A DNA stretch of 64,000 bases from Progne subis subis (taxonomy: Eukaryota; Chordata; Aves; Passeriformes; Hirundinidae): the NCBI GenBank assembly GCA_022316685.1, contig JAKJHU010000848.1, positions 49,752 to 113,751 of the forward strand. The letters are read 5' to 3'. A program made the position numbers and the translations under genes. The number at the start of each line of letters is the position of its first letter. The stretch's first letter is position 1. Below the pieces are notes generated by a model. That model had not been told where the DNA came from, made no database searches, and saw nothing but the letters and a program-made list of their open reading frames with translations. Below are positions 22,357 through 33,945 of the stretch, in pieces.

Positions 22357-23086
22357 GTGAGTGTGAGCTGATAAAGAATTGGGGTTTGTGATCCCTGCAG
22401 TTCTGTCAGGGAGTTCATTCCGGGTTCTGGTACCAGGGGCTGGGGGGACACTGGGGACACTCGGGGAGGACAGGGGACGGTGGCATTTGGATTGCACTCC
22501 AGGGGGGACACAGGGGGAGTTGCAGCACTGGGACTGGGGTCCTGTGGAGCTCTGAGGGAAACTGAGGGGACAGGGGATGGTGGGAGTGGGGTCATGGGGA
22601 GGCTGGGAGACACGGGGGGTAGGGGGTGGTGCCTGGATTTGGGTTGAGGTCGTGGGGCAACACTGAAGAAATTGGGGACTGGGAGTGGGATTGGGGTGTG
22701 GGGATGGGCTGAGGGGAATACTGGGAGGTTCAGAGAGTGACTCCAGGATGTGGGTCAGGGTTCGGGTGGGGGGATGAGAGGAGTTGTAATCATGGGAGTA
22801 GGACTGGGATTCTGGAGGGGCCAGGAGGACATGGTACTGTGGGACTGGGGACCCTGAGGGATTGGGGGACATTGGGGAGGAACAAGTAACCACAGGATTG
22901 GGGATCAGGGACCCCGGACATGTCCAGGGGCTCTCCTGGCCAGGAGTGCCTCCCATCCCACTGGGCTGACCCCACTCCCCTCCCAGTCCCTCCCTAAGGA
23001 AACCTCCCTGTGTCACCTCTGTGTACCCCTGTGTACCTCCCATCAGTGTGTCCCTCCCCTCAGTGTGTCCCCTCTGTGTCCCCCAG
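22357..23086 (+). other. G-rich intron 1 of ART copy E
   Basis: About 730 bp rich in G-runs on the coding strand. The long minus-strand open frame here is a low-complexity proline/serine reading, not a gene. Confidence 0.5.
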
Positions 23087-23119
23087 TGTCCCACACTCTC
23101 CTGGTGGCCTCTCCCCTCC

Positions 23120-24571
23120 ATGGCCCCCCTGGCTCACACCCTGGCACTGCTGGCAATGGCCGTGGCCACTGCAGCCATTGATGAGGAGCGGATGGACATG
23201 GCCCAGAACTCCTTCGATGACCAGTACCGGGGCTGCGGCCCTGCCGTGACCGCGGCGTTGCCGGCCCTCAACCGCTCCGAGTTCCAGGACAATCCTGTGT
23301 TCGCCCAGGCCTGGCTTAAGGCCGTGGCTGAGTGGCAGAGGAAGGGGTCCCCTGTGTCCCCTCTGTCGTCCTCAGCCCAGGCCATCGCTGTCATGGCCTA
23401 CTCAATGAAGTACGTGTACAGGCCGTTCAATGAGGCCGTGCGCGAGGCCGGGAGCTCCCCCCAGGAGTACAGGGACAACTTCCACTTCAAAACGTTGCAT
23501 TTCCTGCTGACCCAGGCCCTGGTGAAGCTGAGGGAGGATCAGAATGCGCGGTGTCGCAACGTGTTCCGGGGTGTGAGTGACATCTGCTTCATGGCGCGGC
23601 GTGGCCAGAGGGTCCGGTTTGGTCATTTCACATCGATGTCGCTGAGCAGAGAAGTCGCCGAAGACTATGGGACAGACACGGTATTCCAGGTGTACACGTG
23701 CCACGGTGTGGACATCCAGGCTTTTTCCTACAATCAGGTAACCATGAGGTGCTGATCCCACCATACGAAGCCTTTGAAGTCACCAAAGTCACCTGGGTAT
23801 TGGGCAAGTTAAGGATCCATCTCCCTCCGATGGGATCTCCAGCAACCACAACTGCGAGTGGCTGGAAGTTGACACCACAGGGACAGCCTGGGGGATGGGG
23901 ACACCCACTGTGGCCATGGGGACATCCACGATAAGGCACAGGGGACACAGTGACACTCACCGGGGTTGGGGGACAGGGAGAACCACTTTGTGTTTGTGGG
24001 GAGAAGGACACCTGGTGCAGGGGACAAGGACAGGGATGCCCAGTGCTGGGGACACCAAGCCTGAGGACACCCATGGAGGGCACAGGGACAGGAATGCCCA
24101 GGACAGGGCACAGGAATTGAGACCCCCACATCTGGGAGGGGACAGGGACACCCCTGCCAGGGGAGGACAGGGACAGAGACAGGGACAGGGACGCCACCAT
24201 TCTGACGCTGTTCCTCTCTGCCAAAGGCAGCGCTGTAGGGACAGGTCCTGTGTGCTGGATGTGGGTGGGCTGGGACCCCCATGGCACACCCTGAACCCCT
24301 GTCACCTCTAAGCCCACCATGACCCCCCTGACCTCCCTAGCCCCTGTACCCTCCCCATACGCACCAGCACCCTGTCACCTGTCACCTCATGGCCCCCATC
24401 TCTCCTATCACCCCTAACACCCCCATTATGGCCCTCCCCAACCCCCTCACTCATGGTGCCCCTGACACCCCTCTTTTTCCCGCCGGTGGAAGCATCCCCT
24501 TGGCCCCCTTCCACCTCGGAGGACTCGTCCTGGCCACCACAGCACTGGCAGTGGCCACCGGGATCCTCTGA
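23120..24571 (+). pseudogene. ART group II, copy E, frameshifted and splice-dead
   Basis: Starts MAPLAHTLALLAMAVATAA at 23120 and is open through R150 (VFRG) and S172-M-S174 until one base is missing near 23738, just before the HEVLIPP segment. Further single-base losses follow near 23821 and 23883. The first Glu of the ExE motif is Asn (N-H-E before VLIPP). Both splice signals of the last intron are lost: the donor reads GAAGTTGAC instead of GAAGGTGAC and the acceptor ends CCG instead of CAG. The tail exon (24486-24571) is still open and ends in a hydrophobic stretch. The splice losses are shared with G, whereas the frameshifts are not, so the latter may be sequence errors. Confidence 0.8.
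24168..24193 (+). repeat. GGGACA hexamer repeat in intron 2 of copy E
   Basis: About four imperfect units. The same position holds more units in G (35748-35811) and H (60048-60086). Confidence 0.7.
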
Positions 24572-25070
24572 ACACAAGGCCACCAATGTCACCAAGGTCA
24601 CTATGGTCACTGTGGCAACCACGGCCACCATGTCCACCAAGGTCACTGTGATCACAGCGGCCAGCACGATCCAAGCAGGAATATGGCAGAGGAATCTCTG
24701 TCTGAGAGGGGACTGGACACTGCCAGGGTCGGCTGATGGCCGGCCAGGCCCAGCTCTGGTGCTTCACCCTCACTTGTCAATTTGGGCTTAGTGATTTGGG
24801 CCACTTTTAGCCCAATTCAGCACCAAAATCAGCACGAGGCCCCTCTCCGTGCAGCCTCCATGGAACTGTGCCTTGGCCACATTCCAGGCAGAGCATCCTG
24901 TCTTATCTGGCACTTCAGGGGGACCTTAAAGCCTGGAAACTGGGAGATTCCAGAGGGCAAGGGCAGGTCCTGTCCCTGGGGAGGGACAGTCCCCAGTGTC
25001 CCAGCTGGGGGGACCTGCTGGAGCAGCCCTGCAGAAGGACCTGGGGCTGCTGGTGCGTTTTATAGCATGG
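24572..25070 (+). other. 3' flank of ART copy E
   Basis: Post-stop sequence with CACNAAGGTCACTNTGG-like short repeats to about 24665, then unique sequence duplicated after copy G (36187-36680). No separate gene is supported. Confidence 0.5.
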
Positions 25071-25760
25071 TAGAATGATGATTGGCTCTCGCAATTAAGA
25101 GATGAATATTGTGTGTGCGTGTGTTAAGGGAATTTTTGTTGAGATTTGAATTTCTTTTTGTGAGAAGTGCACCTTATACGGCTCTGTGCAAGATGTCTAC
25201 GGTATGTATTATGTTGTATTGATTCGTAGTGCTGTATTAATATTTTGATAGTATGGTAAATGTAGTTTTGTAGTTAAAATGCAGGTTTAGATGTTAAAAT
25301 AGAAATTATGTATATAAGATATATATTTTTTTTAAAGAGAGGAAGGGGGTACTCGCAAAGAGATGGCAGCCACAGGAGACGTAAATCATTCAGAGAAAAA
25401 TAATTCACTAATTCCTAATCAGAAGAGACGAACTTCTCCTGCCGCGCTCAGCCCAGAAGATGCCATAGGAAAAAAGTGACACTGACCAGAGAGAATCCTT
25501 TATTTGAATAGAATTTATGCATCATGTATGAGATGTATGAATATTCAACTGGCTATTGCTTTTAAGAGTTAATCTTCTTTTAATGGGGTCTTTTTTGGAG
25601 CTTACTTGCCCAGACAGTCACCCAAACTACTACTTTGTCTTTATTCCCTCTTATTGTCCTAATCCTAATTGTTCACATTTTTATTACTCTAATTCTGTTA
25701 CTATTTTTATAACCATTTTATTACTGTTAAACTTTTAACATTTTAAAACAAGCGAATGCC
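25071..25760. other. AT-rich unclassified block
   Basis: About 690 bp of AT-rich sequence with a TATATA-rich stretch near 25310-25330 and T-rich runs. It is duplicated at 36680-37350. No coding or family signature is seen; an old transposon or LTR interior is possible. Confidence 0.4.
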
Positions 25761-26819
25761 GTTTATCCTTCCGATGTGTAACTCTCTCACTGTAGGTTGG
25801 TTTTGGACACCCTCTGTTCTCCCTATAATCCCCTTTTCCTCCCTCTGTGTCGTTGCCATCGGACAACCCTGGCTGTCGGGATTGTCAGGGACAATTGTGG
25901 AGGGAGCACGTGTCCGTGTGCCTCTTGCACGGTGACTTACAAAGAAATAGGGGTATTGATCTAGTATCGATACCCAACTGTGACGGACAAAAACTCTCTC
26001 ACAGTTTAAAGTTAGAAAGTGGATGTTCATTGCAGCTGGGCAGCAGGTGGGATAGCTCCCTAATGCCCGCTGTGAAATTCACAGGTAATTACAAACCTTT
26101 TATTTACAGAAGTGTTGAATATCCAAAATACAAATGCATATTCATACCCTGTCACCTCCCATTCCTCGCTTTGTATGCCAATTGGTAAAAAGGCGATTAA
26201 GCATGCATAGTTTGCTTCCTAAAATGAGTCAGGGGTCTGTTCTGGGGAGGGGACACCAAAATAAGGAAGTAAGATAAGTCTTCCTCGTCCTGACCTTTCT
26301 ACCTTTTCAATGATAAATTCAGTGATAAATGAATCCTTGTTAGAACTTACAGTTTCCTGTGTTCAATGGGTTCTTTAAGCAGGAAATCTGCAGCTATCTG
26401 ATGTCCTATTTTTTACAACACTGTTTTTCGCTACAAGCACAGTTACACAAACATAAAGCTGACAAGCAATGAGTTACTAAATCCAGGGTGGCTTATCTAA
26501 GATCCGACCTCTGTTAATGGCAAACAAAGCTTAATTACCTACTTCAGCTAATTCAGCAACTATTATCTCAACTTTCCTAATGTTAGGAAAATTAATCCAC
26601 AAACACCAGAGGTTTTCATCCAAAAAGGAGACAGAGGAGTCCTTTTACTTTATTCAAATAAAGGGAGAGGCCATGGGGCATTTCTCCAAGGGTCTCTCAG
26701 ATTTTCGGAGGACGCAGCCTCCTTTCTTTCCCAATTTCCCAGCCACATTTCCCTCTCTCTTTCCCCATTGGCTGAGATACTTTAGAGGCACAGACTTCCC
26801 AAAATGCCTAAGACCTAAG
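25761..26819 (-). repeat. Diverged LTR-like block, inverted relative to 28850-28990
   Basis: TATCGATACCCAACTGTGAC and CTCTCTCAC at 25965-26005 are the reverse of the motif at 28905-28955, so this is an inverted, diverged version of part of block P. Duplicated at 37350-38410. It includes a TTTATTTACAGA stretch near 26098. No gene. Confidence 0.5.
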
Positions 26820-27780
26820 ATTCCCCTTTTAATGTATAACCCTCCTAATTATTAATTCTTATGGGATTTATGGGTTTTCCCCATTGTTACTTTCATCTAT
26901 CGATATCCAATTTCATTTATAAACAAACCTGCAGTTTGTTTGTAAAGGCAAATATCTTCTTTTCCATTCAGCAACCAGTAGAATCCTTCCCATTGTTTCT
27001 CGCATCTCTCAGTGCTGGTTTTATCTATCAGCAGACCCAGGACTTGCTTGTAAAGACAAATCCTGTCATTCCTCTCACTAAAGTCCTTAATTCTTCAAAA
27101 TTCATGTCTCAGTGGGGCAGTTGGGAATGGGGAAAGCTGTCACCGGGGAGGCTTGGCATGACGACAGCTGACCTCCAATCAGGCTGCAGGAAGGTCTCCA
27201 CCAACGGACAGCCGGGAAGAGTCGACTGGCAGACTTGGGAGCGGCCCGGGACACAGAAGGAAAATGTCTGGATATATGACTGCTATGGCTCTGGATTTGG
27301 CTGCTGCAACAGCAGGGGTATAAAAGGCAGAGCCGCCATTTTGTGGATGTGCGTCTGGCTGCAGCTGAGCACCCAGCGCTCCCTTCTTCCTTATTCAGTC
27401 CTTTGTTGTGTTGTTGAGATTTAACTAATCTTTAAAATTTTAAAGTGAGCGGTCATTTCTCTCAGGTTTCTTTCCTTTTGTTCTTTTTACTTATAAATTT
27501 TTTCCCATAAGTGTTGTCCAGTGGTTTTCAGTCTTCTGATGTTTGCATTTCTGTAGTAAGTTTCTCATGGATTGGACAGGGATTGGAGAATGAGGTTGCC
27601 ACCTCTCCACCCCACTGGTCCAACTAGAAGTCCATCAATTGTCCCTCCTCCAGAGAGGAATGGAAATTCATCACTTTGTTTATGTTACCATGCATGAGAA
27701 ACTCCACTACAAAAATGCAAACATCGGAAGGCTGAAAAGAACAGGACACCATGAGTTGCTCAAAGACGCTGATGACTGGG
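26820..27780 (+). mobile_element. Putative LTR-derived block with TATA box (copy 2)
   Basis: GGTATAAAAGGC at about 27317 followed by GCCGCCATTTTGTGG; matches 9541-10510. Confidence 0.45.
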
Positions 27781-28166
27781 TGTTACCTTGGTTTTTCTAA
27801 GTTTTTAAAGCCTTTTGAATTTTCATAAATGGAGTCAGACCTTTTAGTTCCTGTAGAATATTAGAGCAGTTTTCTACCTTTTTCCCACAGATGTAACATA
27901 AACAAATCCTTTGTTTTCATTCTCTGTCCTTTGTTTGCATATTTCTAATCTGAAAACAATTGTAACTGACAGTTGGTTTAGCCACTTAGCTGAAAGGTGA
28001 AAAACCCCAAAAGCCAATCTTCTGTTAGACCCACAAATGTATAAAAAGTAAGAAATAAAACAAAGAGGCTCTCTCCACCCTGTCTCAGCTTTGAGCTGGA
28101 TCGGAGAAGGACCTCCGCCCTGCAAAAATCTCTTGTCTGCATGTGACTGCTTTGTGTGTCACAGTG
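27781..28166 (+). mobile_element. Solo LTR, 6-bp-TSD ERV family (copy 2)
   Basis: Begins TGTTACC and ends GTGACA, 386 bp, flanked by the direct repeat ACTGGG at 27775-27780 and 28167-28172. The equivalent place in the second tandem unit (about 39368) and at 10518 is uninterrupted, so this insertion is specific to this copy. A 6-bp duplication is typical of class II (ERVK/alpha/beta-like) elements. Confidence 0.8.
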
Positions 28167-28172
28167 ACAACT

Positions 28173-30170
28173 GGGGACTTAAGAAAAACAAAAGAAGTGG
28201 CCAAGCTCAGGGAAGGAGGGCAACTGGTTGCACTTCTCTCATCTGGTGAGACAGAAACTTTAAAGAATTAAGGATTTTAGAGGGGTTATGGTTTCAGTTC
28301 GAGATAAGCTTTTCTGAAATAAACTAAAGTACACCGGTAGGCTTTGCTGAAATTAAGGTTCACAATTAACTGAGAGAAACTGGGTGTGGGATCATTCTTC
28401 TGTGTTACAATAACTGATGACTTGTCAACTTTATGTTTGGTTAGCTGTGTGTATAATGAAGAATACAGAAACTGATCAATAGCTTTTAGGAACATAAGAC
28501 AATTGTAGGCATTCTCTGCTCAGAAACCCATTGAACGGTCACAAAGACAGGAAATAGGAGTCCTACCAAGGGTTCATTTGTCATATTTGCATTGAAATGC
28601 GAGAAAGGTCAGAATGACGAAGATTTCCTTACTTCCTCATTTTGGGAACCCTTCCCCATGAAAAGGAGCACCAACCCATTTCAAAGAACAAACTACGCAT
28701 GCTGCCTTGCCTTTTACCTAATTACCATAAGAAGCGGGGAATGGGATGTACCGGGGTTATGAATAGGCATTTGTGTTTGGGGTATTCAATGCTTTTGTAA
28801 ATAAAGGACTCTGTGATCACCTGTAAATTGCGATGTGTATTTGGGAGCTATCCTGCACACTGTCCGGCGTCGTCATAAACATACACTTTCTAACTTTCAA
28901 CAGTGAGAGAGTTTTTGTCCATCACAGTTGGGTATCGAAACTAGATAATACCCATATTTTCTTTCATAAGTCACTGGCAACTTCTCTCAATGGCAGAGAT
29001 ATTGTGATAACTGGGCTGATAAAAGACAGGGCTGGGGGAGCTGCCGGCGTTCTCTCTCCTTCAGCTTTGGAGGAGGGCGGTTGGAGCTGCTGCTTGGGGA
29101 AGGGAATTCACTGCTGCTGCCAGAGCCCAGCCCAGAGCTGCTTCTTCTGCCATGGGGTGAACTTCTGCTTGTGAGAGCAGCTACTGAAGTGGGATCCCAT
29201 GAGCATCTAGCTCACCAGAAAAGAAGGGCTGTGCTCGGGTGCCCGGGATCCTGAGCGCACGTCTCCCTGCCCTGTTGGGATCCGGGCTGCAGCTGCCCCT
29301 TCCCCACTGCTCCTTCAGCACTGCTCCGAGTTTTTACTGCACTGTAGCCCCTCAGGCCCTGCCTGCCGAGATGTCCTGCCGTCCCAGCTTGCTGTTTCCG
29401 TGAGTCCTGCTGGGGCACCGGGATTGATTGTCCCAGGCCTCTGTGAAGCGAATCCTCCCTTCCAAACCTTCCCATCTTTGCCAAGCTGCCATTAGCGGGG
29501 AGATGATTGTTAAGATTTGTGTGTGGATTTGAGCAGAGGTGTTTGTGATGGACCAAGTGATATTAATCCCATAAGATGCTTGAACAGAGATAGAGAGGAG
29601 AAGCCATCTGGGCCAGAGAAGTGAGAAGATATCTCTGTGCCTTGAGATGAAGAATCCTTTGCCTTTAGAGAGCAAAGACTCCACAAGCACAGGTTATGGA
29701 GTCGGTATGCTTCACTTGGCACCCGGAGTAGCTCTGCCAAAGATGTGCGCCTCAAACAGAGCAGGCGCTCTCTTGAAATACACTTAAATTCAAACATATT
29801 AATGGAAGTTTCAACATTGCCTATACATATCAAAACTATCCCTGCCTACTCTCGTTTCATATGATAATCAGTTTTTTTGGTCTCGGTTGCGCATTGTCTC
29901 CTGGTACTCTCCCACATCCCTTGAACCTGTCATTTCCCTGCAAAGTTCAGATGTTCAGGCTGTCTGGGTTATGCAAGAGACTTTGTGGGCACCCATCTCT
30001 CCTATTAACCTAAAGTTCAGGACATCAAACTTTCTGTCTGACCACAAGGGTTCTGTGGCACACTTCATGCCTGCAGAGACATCAGGAACCATTTGAAGAC
30101 ACTGACAACCATTTCTCCTGAAGATCCCTACCCACGGAGATGTTTACCAAAGACATCCTGATCCATCTCC
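28173..30170 (+). repeat. Block P3 (direct orientation)
   Basis: Third copy of the 10511-12520 block; no gene supported. Includes the CACTGTCCGGCGTCGTCATA segment near 28858. Confidence 0.65.
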
Positions 30171-30179
30171 CCTACAAAA

Positions 30180-30372
30180 ATCCTTCCCTGTGAGGGCAGT
30201 GAGGCCCTGGCATTGGCTGGCCAGAGAAGCTGTGGGTGCCTGGTCCCTGGCTGTGTCCAAGGCCAGATTTGGGGGCCTGGAGCAGCCTGGCCCAGCGGAA
30301 GATGTCCCTGCCCATGGCAGGGCTGGCACCGCACGGGCTTTAAGGTCGCTCCATCCCAAACCATTGCAGAGC
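30180..30372 (+). mobile_element. CR1 LINE 3' end fragment at the unit junction
   Basis: CCCTGTGAGGGCAGTGAGGC through CCATTGCAGAGCC, at the junction of the two tandem units. Confidence 0.8.
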
Positions 30373-30545
30373 CCCGGGGCCGGGATGGGGTGGGGCGGGT
30401 GCTGGGCAGTTCTGCCAGCTCGTGCTGCCGCCTGCTGGTGGACCTGGAACTGCAGCTGGGGGTGGCGCAGGTGCAGTGCTGCTGTTTAATCCTGCTCGCT
30501 GCTGCCCTCTGATGCAATTCCAACCACAAATCCCAGAATCCCCAA
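30373..30545 (+). promoter_or_regulatory. GC-rich promoter-like module (copy 4)
   Basis: Diverged version: GGGGTGGGGCGGG, GGCGCAGGTGCAGTGC, and an altered CAACCACAAATCCCAGAATC. Confidence 0.3.
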
Positions 30546-30649
30546 ATCCCAGAGTGGGACAGGCTGGAAGGACCCAGAGTGGGCAGCTGGCCCAAGATCC
30601 CAGCTCAGGCAGCACCATCCCTGAGCACAGGGTTGGGTCCAGAGCAGCC

Positions 30650-30715
30650 CAGAACTGGACATGGCACTCGGCAGAGCTGGACATTGCACTGGGCAGAGCT
30701 GGACACGGCACTCCT
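30650..30715 (+). repeat. 22-bp minisatellite (about 3 units)
   Basis: AGAGCTGGACATTGCACTGG-type units. Confidence 0.7.
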
Positions 30716-30943
30716 GATGTGCCTCACTGTGCAGGACAGAGCTGGGCACTATCACTACCTGTCCTCTCGGCCCCTTCTCCTCCCAATGCCCCTGGATCCC
30801 CCTGGCCCCAGGACCACATCCAGCTTCACTGGTCACCCACCAGCACCCCCAGGTCCTTCTCCAGAGCTGCTCCAGCAGGGCCCCCCAGCCGGGCATGGCC
30901 CTGGAACTGTCAGAATTCTTTTTGGAATTGTTTTGTAGAAACT

Positions 30944-30949
30944 TTTAAT
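30944..30949 (-). terminator. ATTAAA poly(A) signal of ART copy F
   Basis: Minus-strand ATTAAA about 140 bases past the tail-exon stop, matching copies D, H and J. Confidence 0.5.
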
Positions 30950-31084
30950 AGACTGGCTTTGCACAATGCCCTTGGTGGCCACAGTGGTAGCAGTGGTGTG
31001 GCAGCCTTGTGGCTCAGGGAGTCTTGGTGATGATGGTGGCCACAGTGGCCACAGCAACGGCGGTGAAGTTGGTGGCCTCGTGGC

Positions 31085-32490
31085 TCAGAGGGTCCCAGTG
31101 GCCACTGCCAGTGCTGTGGTGGCCAGGACGAGGCCTCCAAGGTGGAAGGGGGCCAAGGGGACGCTCCCAGCTGGGGGACGAAGAGGGTGTCAGGGGCACC
31201 ATGGGGGGAGTGAGGGGTTTGGGCAGGGCCATAATGGAGGGTTAGGGGTGATAGGAGAGATGGAGGCCATGAGGTGACAGGTGACTGGGTGTTGGGGGGA
31301 ATCAGGGGGTGATCTGGGGTAACTGGGGTGACAGGGGTTCAGGGTGTGCCATGGGGGTCCCAGCCCACCCACGTCCAGCACACAGGGCCTGTCCCCACAG
31401 CACTGCCTTTGGCACAGAGGGATGGGTCAGAAGGGTGGCGTCCCTGTCCCTGTCCCTGTCCCTGTCCTCCCCTGGCAGGGATGTCTCTGTCCTGTCCCAG
31501 ATGTGGGGGTCCCCATCCCTATGTCCTGTCCCTGGGGCATTCTTGTCCCCATGCCCACAATGGTTGTCCCTGTACTTAGTGTCCCCAGCACTGAGTGTCC
31601 TTGTCCCCCCACACACAGTGGGTGCCCATCTCCTTGTCCTCAGCCCCAGTGAGTGTCACTGTGTCCCCTGTGCCTTACCATGAGTGGCCCTGTGGCCACG
31701 GTGGGTGTCCTCATCCCCCAGACTGTCCCCTGTGCTGTCACTTTCCAGCCACTCGCAGTTGTGGTTGCTGGAGATCCCGGTGGAGCGGAGCTGGATACTT
31801 GACTTGCCACATACCTGGATGAAATTGGTGACCTCAAAGTTTTCGTATGGTGGATCAGCACCTCATGGTTACCTTGATTGTAGGAAAAAGCCTGGATATC
31901 CACACCATGACACGTGTACACCTGGAATACCGTGTCTGTCCCATAGCTTTGGGCGACCTCTCTGCTCAGCGACGTCAACGTGAAATGACCAAACCGGACC
32001 CTCTGGCCACGCCGCGCCAGGAAGGTGATGTCACGCACACCCAAGAACACGTTGCGACACTGCGCATTCTGATCCTCCCTCAGCTTCACCATGCCTGGGT
32101 CAGCAGGAAATGCAACGTTTTGAAGTGGAAGTTGTCCCTGTACTCCTGCGGGGAGCTCCCGGCCTCGCGCACGGCCTCATTGAACGGCCTGTACACGTCC
32201 TTCATTGAGTAGGCCGTGACAGCGATGGCCTGGGCTGAGGATGACAGAGGGGACACAGGGGACCCCTTCCTCTGCCACTCACCCACGGCCTTAAGCCAGG
32301 CCTGGGCGAACACAGGATTGTCCTGGAACTCGGAGCGGTTGAGGGCCGGCAACGCCGCGGTCACGGCAGGGCCGCAGCCCCGGTACTGGTCATCAAAGGA
32401 GTTCGGAGCCATGTCCATATGCTCCTCATCAATGGCCGCAGTGGCCACGGCCATTGCCAGCAGTGCCAGGGTGTGAGCCAGGGGGGCCAT
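31085..32490 (-). pseudogene. ART group II, copy F, catalytically altered
   Basis: ATG at 32490 (MAPLAHTLALLAMAVATAA), large exon to about 31749, tail exon 31170-31085 after a CCCCAG acceptor. A single-base change of frame occurs near 32093 (after FLLTQA) and another near 31853 (within the VLIPP region). The active-site arginine is leucine (VFLG) and the first serine of the STS motif is leucine (FTLTS), so transferase activity is not expected even if the frame were intact. The exon-1 donor is also destroyed (CCGCTGAGAG). The tail still codes a hydrophobic end. It is divergent from copy G, with a shared upstream spacer. D is its counterpart in unit 1 and shares the R-to-L change. Confidence 0.85.
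31440..31469 (-). repeat. GGGACA hexamer repeat in intron 2 of copy F
   Basis: Seen as CCCTGT units on the plus strand, about five copies. Confidence 0.7.
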
Positions 32491-33234
32491 GGAGGGGAGA
32501 GGCCACCAGGAGAGTGTGGGACACTGGGGGACACAGAGGGGACACATTGAGGGGACACAGAGGGGACACACTGAGGGGACACTGATGGGACACTGATGGG
32601 ACACAAGGACGTTTCCTTAGGGAGGGACTTGGAGGGGAGTGGGGTCAGCCCAGTGGGATGGGAGGCACTCCTGGCCAGGAGAGCCCCTGGACATGTCCGG
32701 GGTCCCTGATCCCCAATCCTGGGTTACTTGTTCTGCCCCAATGTCCCCCAATCCCCCAGGGACCTCAGTCCTACAGTACCATGTCCTCCTGGCCCCTCCA
32801 GAATCCCAGTCTTACTCCCATGATTATAACTCCCTGAACTCCCCCACCCAAACCCCTACCCAAATCCTGGAGTCACTCCCTGAACCTCCCAGTATTCCCC
32901 TCAGCCCATCCCACACCCCAATCCCACTCCCAGTCCCCAATTTCTTCAGTGTTGCCCACGACCTCAACCCAAATCTGGGCACCACCCCCTACCCCCAGCG
33001 TCTCCCAGCCCCCCATGACCCCACTCCCACCATCCCCTGTCCCCCCTCGCTTTCCCCCAAAGCTCCACAGGACTCCAATCCCAGTGCTGCAACTCCCCCC
33101 GTGCCCCCCCTGGAGTGCAATCCCAACCCCACAGTCTCATGTCTGTCCCCAAAGGGTCCCCAGTGTCCCCCCAGGCCCCGATACCAAGATTGGCCGAACT
33201 CCCTGGCAGAACTGGAGAAATCACAAAGCCGCAA

Positions 33235-33890
33235 TCCTTTATCAGCTCGTTCTCTCAGCGGATCTCTGCTGGTCCTGTGCATCTGGGGGACTTTGCCGCA
33301 GGGTATTACAGGGTATTTATCCATCCTAACTATACATATTCATTAAGATGGGCTTCTCAGCTAATACAAACGCAGCACTTTTCCCGTAAATAATTTGCAT
33401 AGCTCTGTCTCTTTCAATTAGTAATTTTTATTGTCCTGGAGAGTCATAAAAATCGGGTCTCTGGGTGTGGTTTTCACACAGTGCCTCGGAAACCCAGCAG
33501 ATCTCACCTTGAACTATTTCTCTGGGCAGGCGCTGCCCTTTTTTGGCACAGAACTTGTCAAGAAACCCTCACTGGAGTTCCCCTTATCTCTTTCTCCACA
33601 CATTACAGCCACCTTGGCCCTGCGGTGCCCACACTTTTAAATCCTTTTGTGTTTTTCTGCTAGTCTGTCTTTAAGCACTATCCAGCAACTTCAGGGGAAT
33701 CTGAAGCTTTCTGTTCTCCCTTTCATTTCTCACCCTCCATGACTCCAGTCCCACTGTCCCATGTGCCCCCCGAGCCCCCCAGCCCCACTCCCCACTGCTC
33801 ACGGAGTTGCTGTCACAACTCAGACACCACATGGGGTCCCCTATCAGATGACAAGCCCAACTTAATGAATATGTATAATTAGGGCGGATA
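33235..33890. promoter_or_regulatory. Probable bidirectional promoter between ART F and G
   Basis: Counterpart of 21655-22310. Octamer ATTTGCAT at 33393-33400 on the F side and GGATAAAT near 33883 on the G side. Confidence 0.5.
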
Positions 33891-33945
33891 AATTCCTGTG
33901 GCAAAGCCCCCCCCCCCCGGACCCCAGGACCAGCAGAGATCCGCA
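33885..33945 (+). promoter_or_regulatory. ART copy G exon 1
   Basis: Ends GATCCGCA with GTGAGT donor at 33946; the acceptor CCCCCAG ends at 34668. Confidence 0.55.

Larger units (their letters stand above)
18500..30150. repeat. Tandem segmental duplication, unit 1 (with ART D and E)
   Basis: Matches about 30150-41390 in order and orientation with an offset near 11.58 kb (D start 20911 to F 32490; E start 23120 to G 34702). The edges fall in CR1 3' fragments at about 18566 and 30185. Single-base indels are the commonest difference where I compared them. Confidence 0.8.

Noticed and set aside
22102..23121. A 339-codon minus-strand open frame opposite ART copy E intron 1
   Set aside because: It is a proline/serine-rich reading of the complement of the G-rich intron, and its counterpart at G is broken differently.
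25071..25760. AT-rich block considered as a matrix attachment region or origin
   Set aside because: Only composition supports this; no specific motif arrangement was seen.
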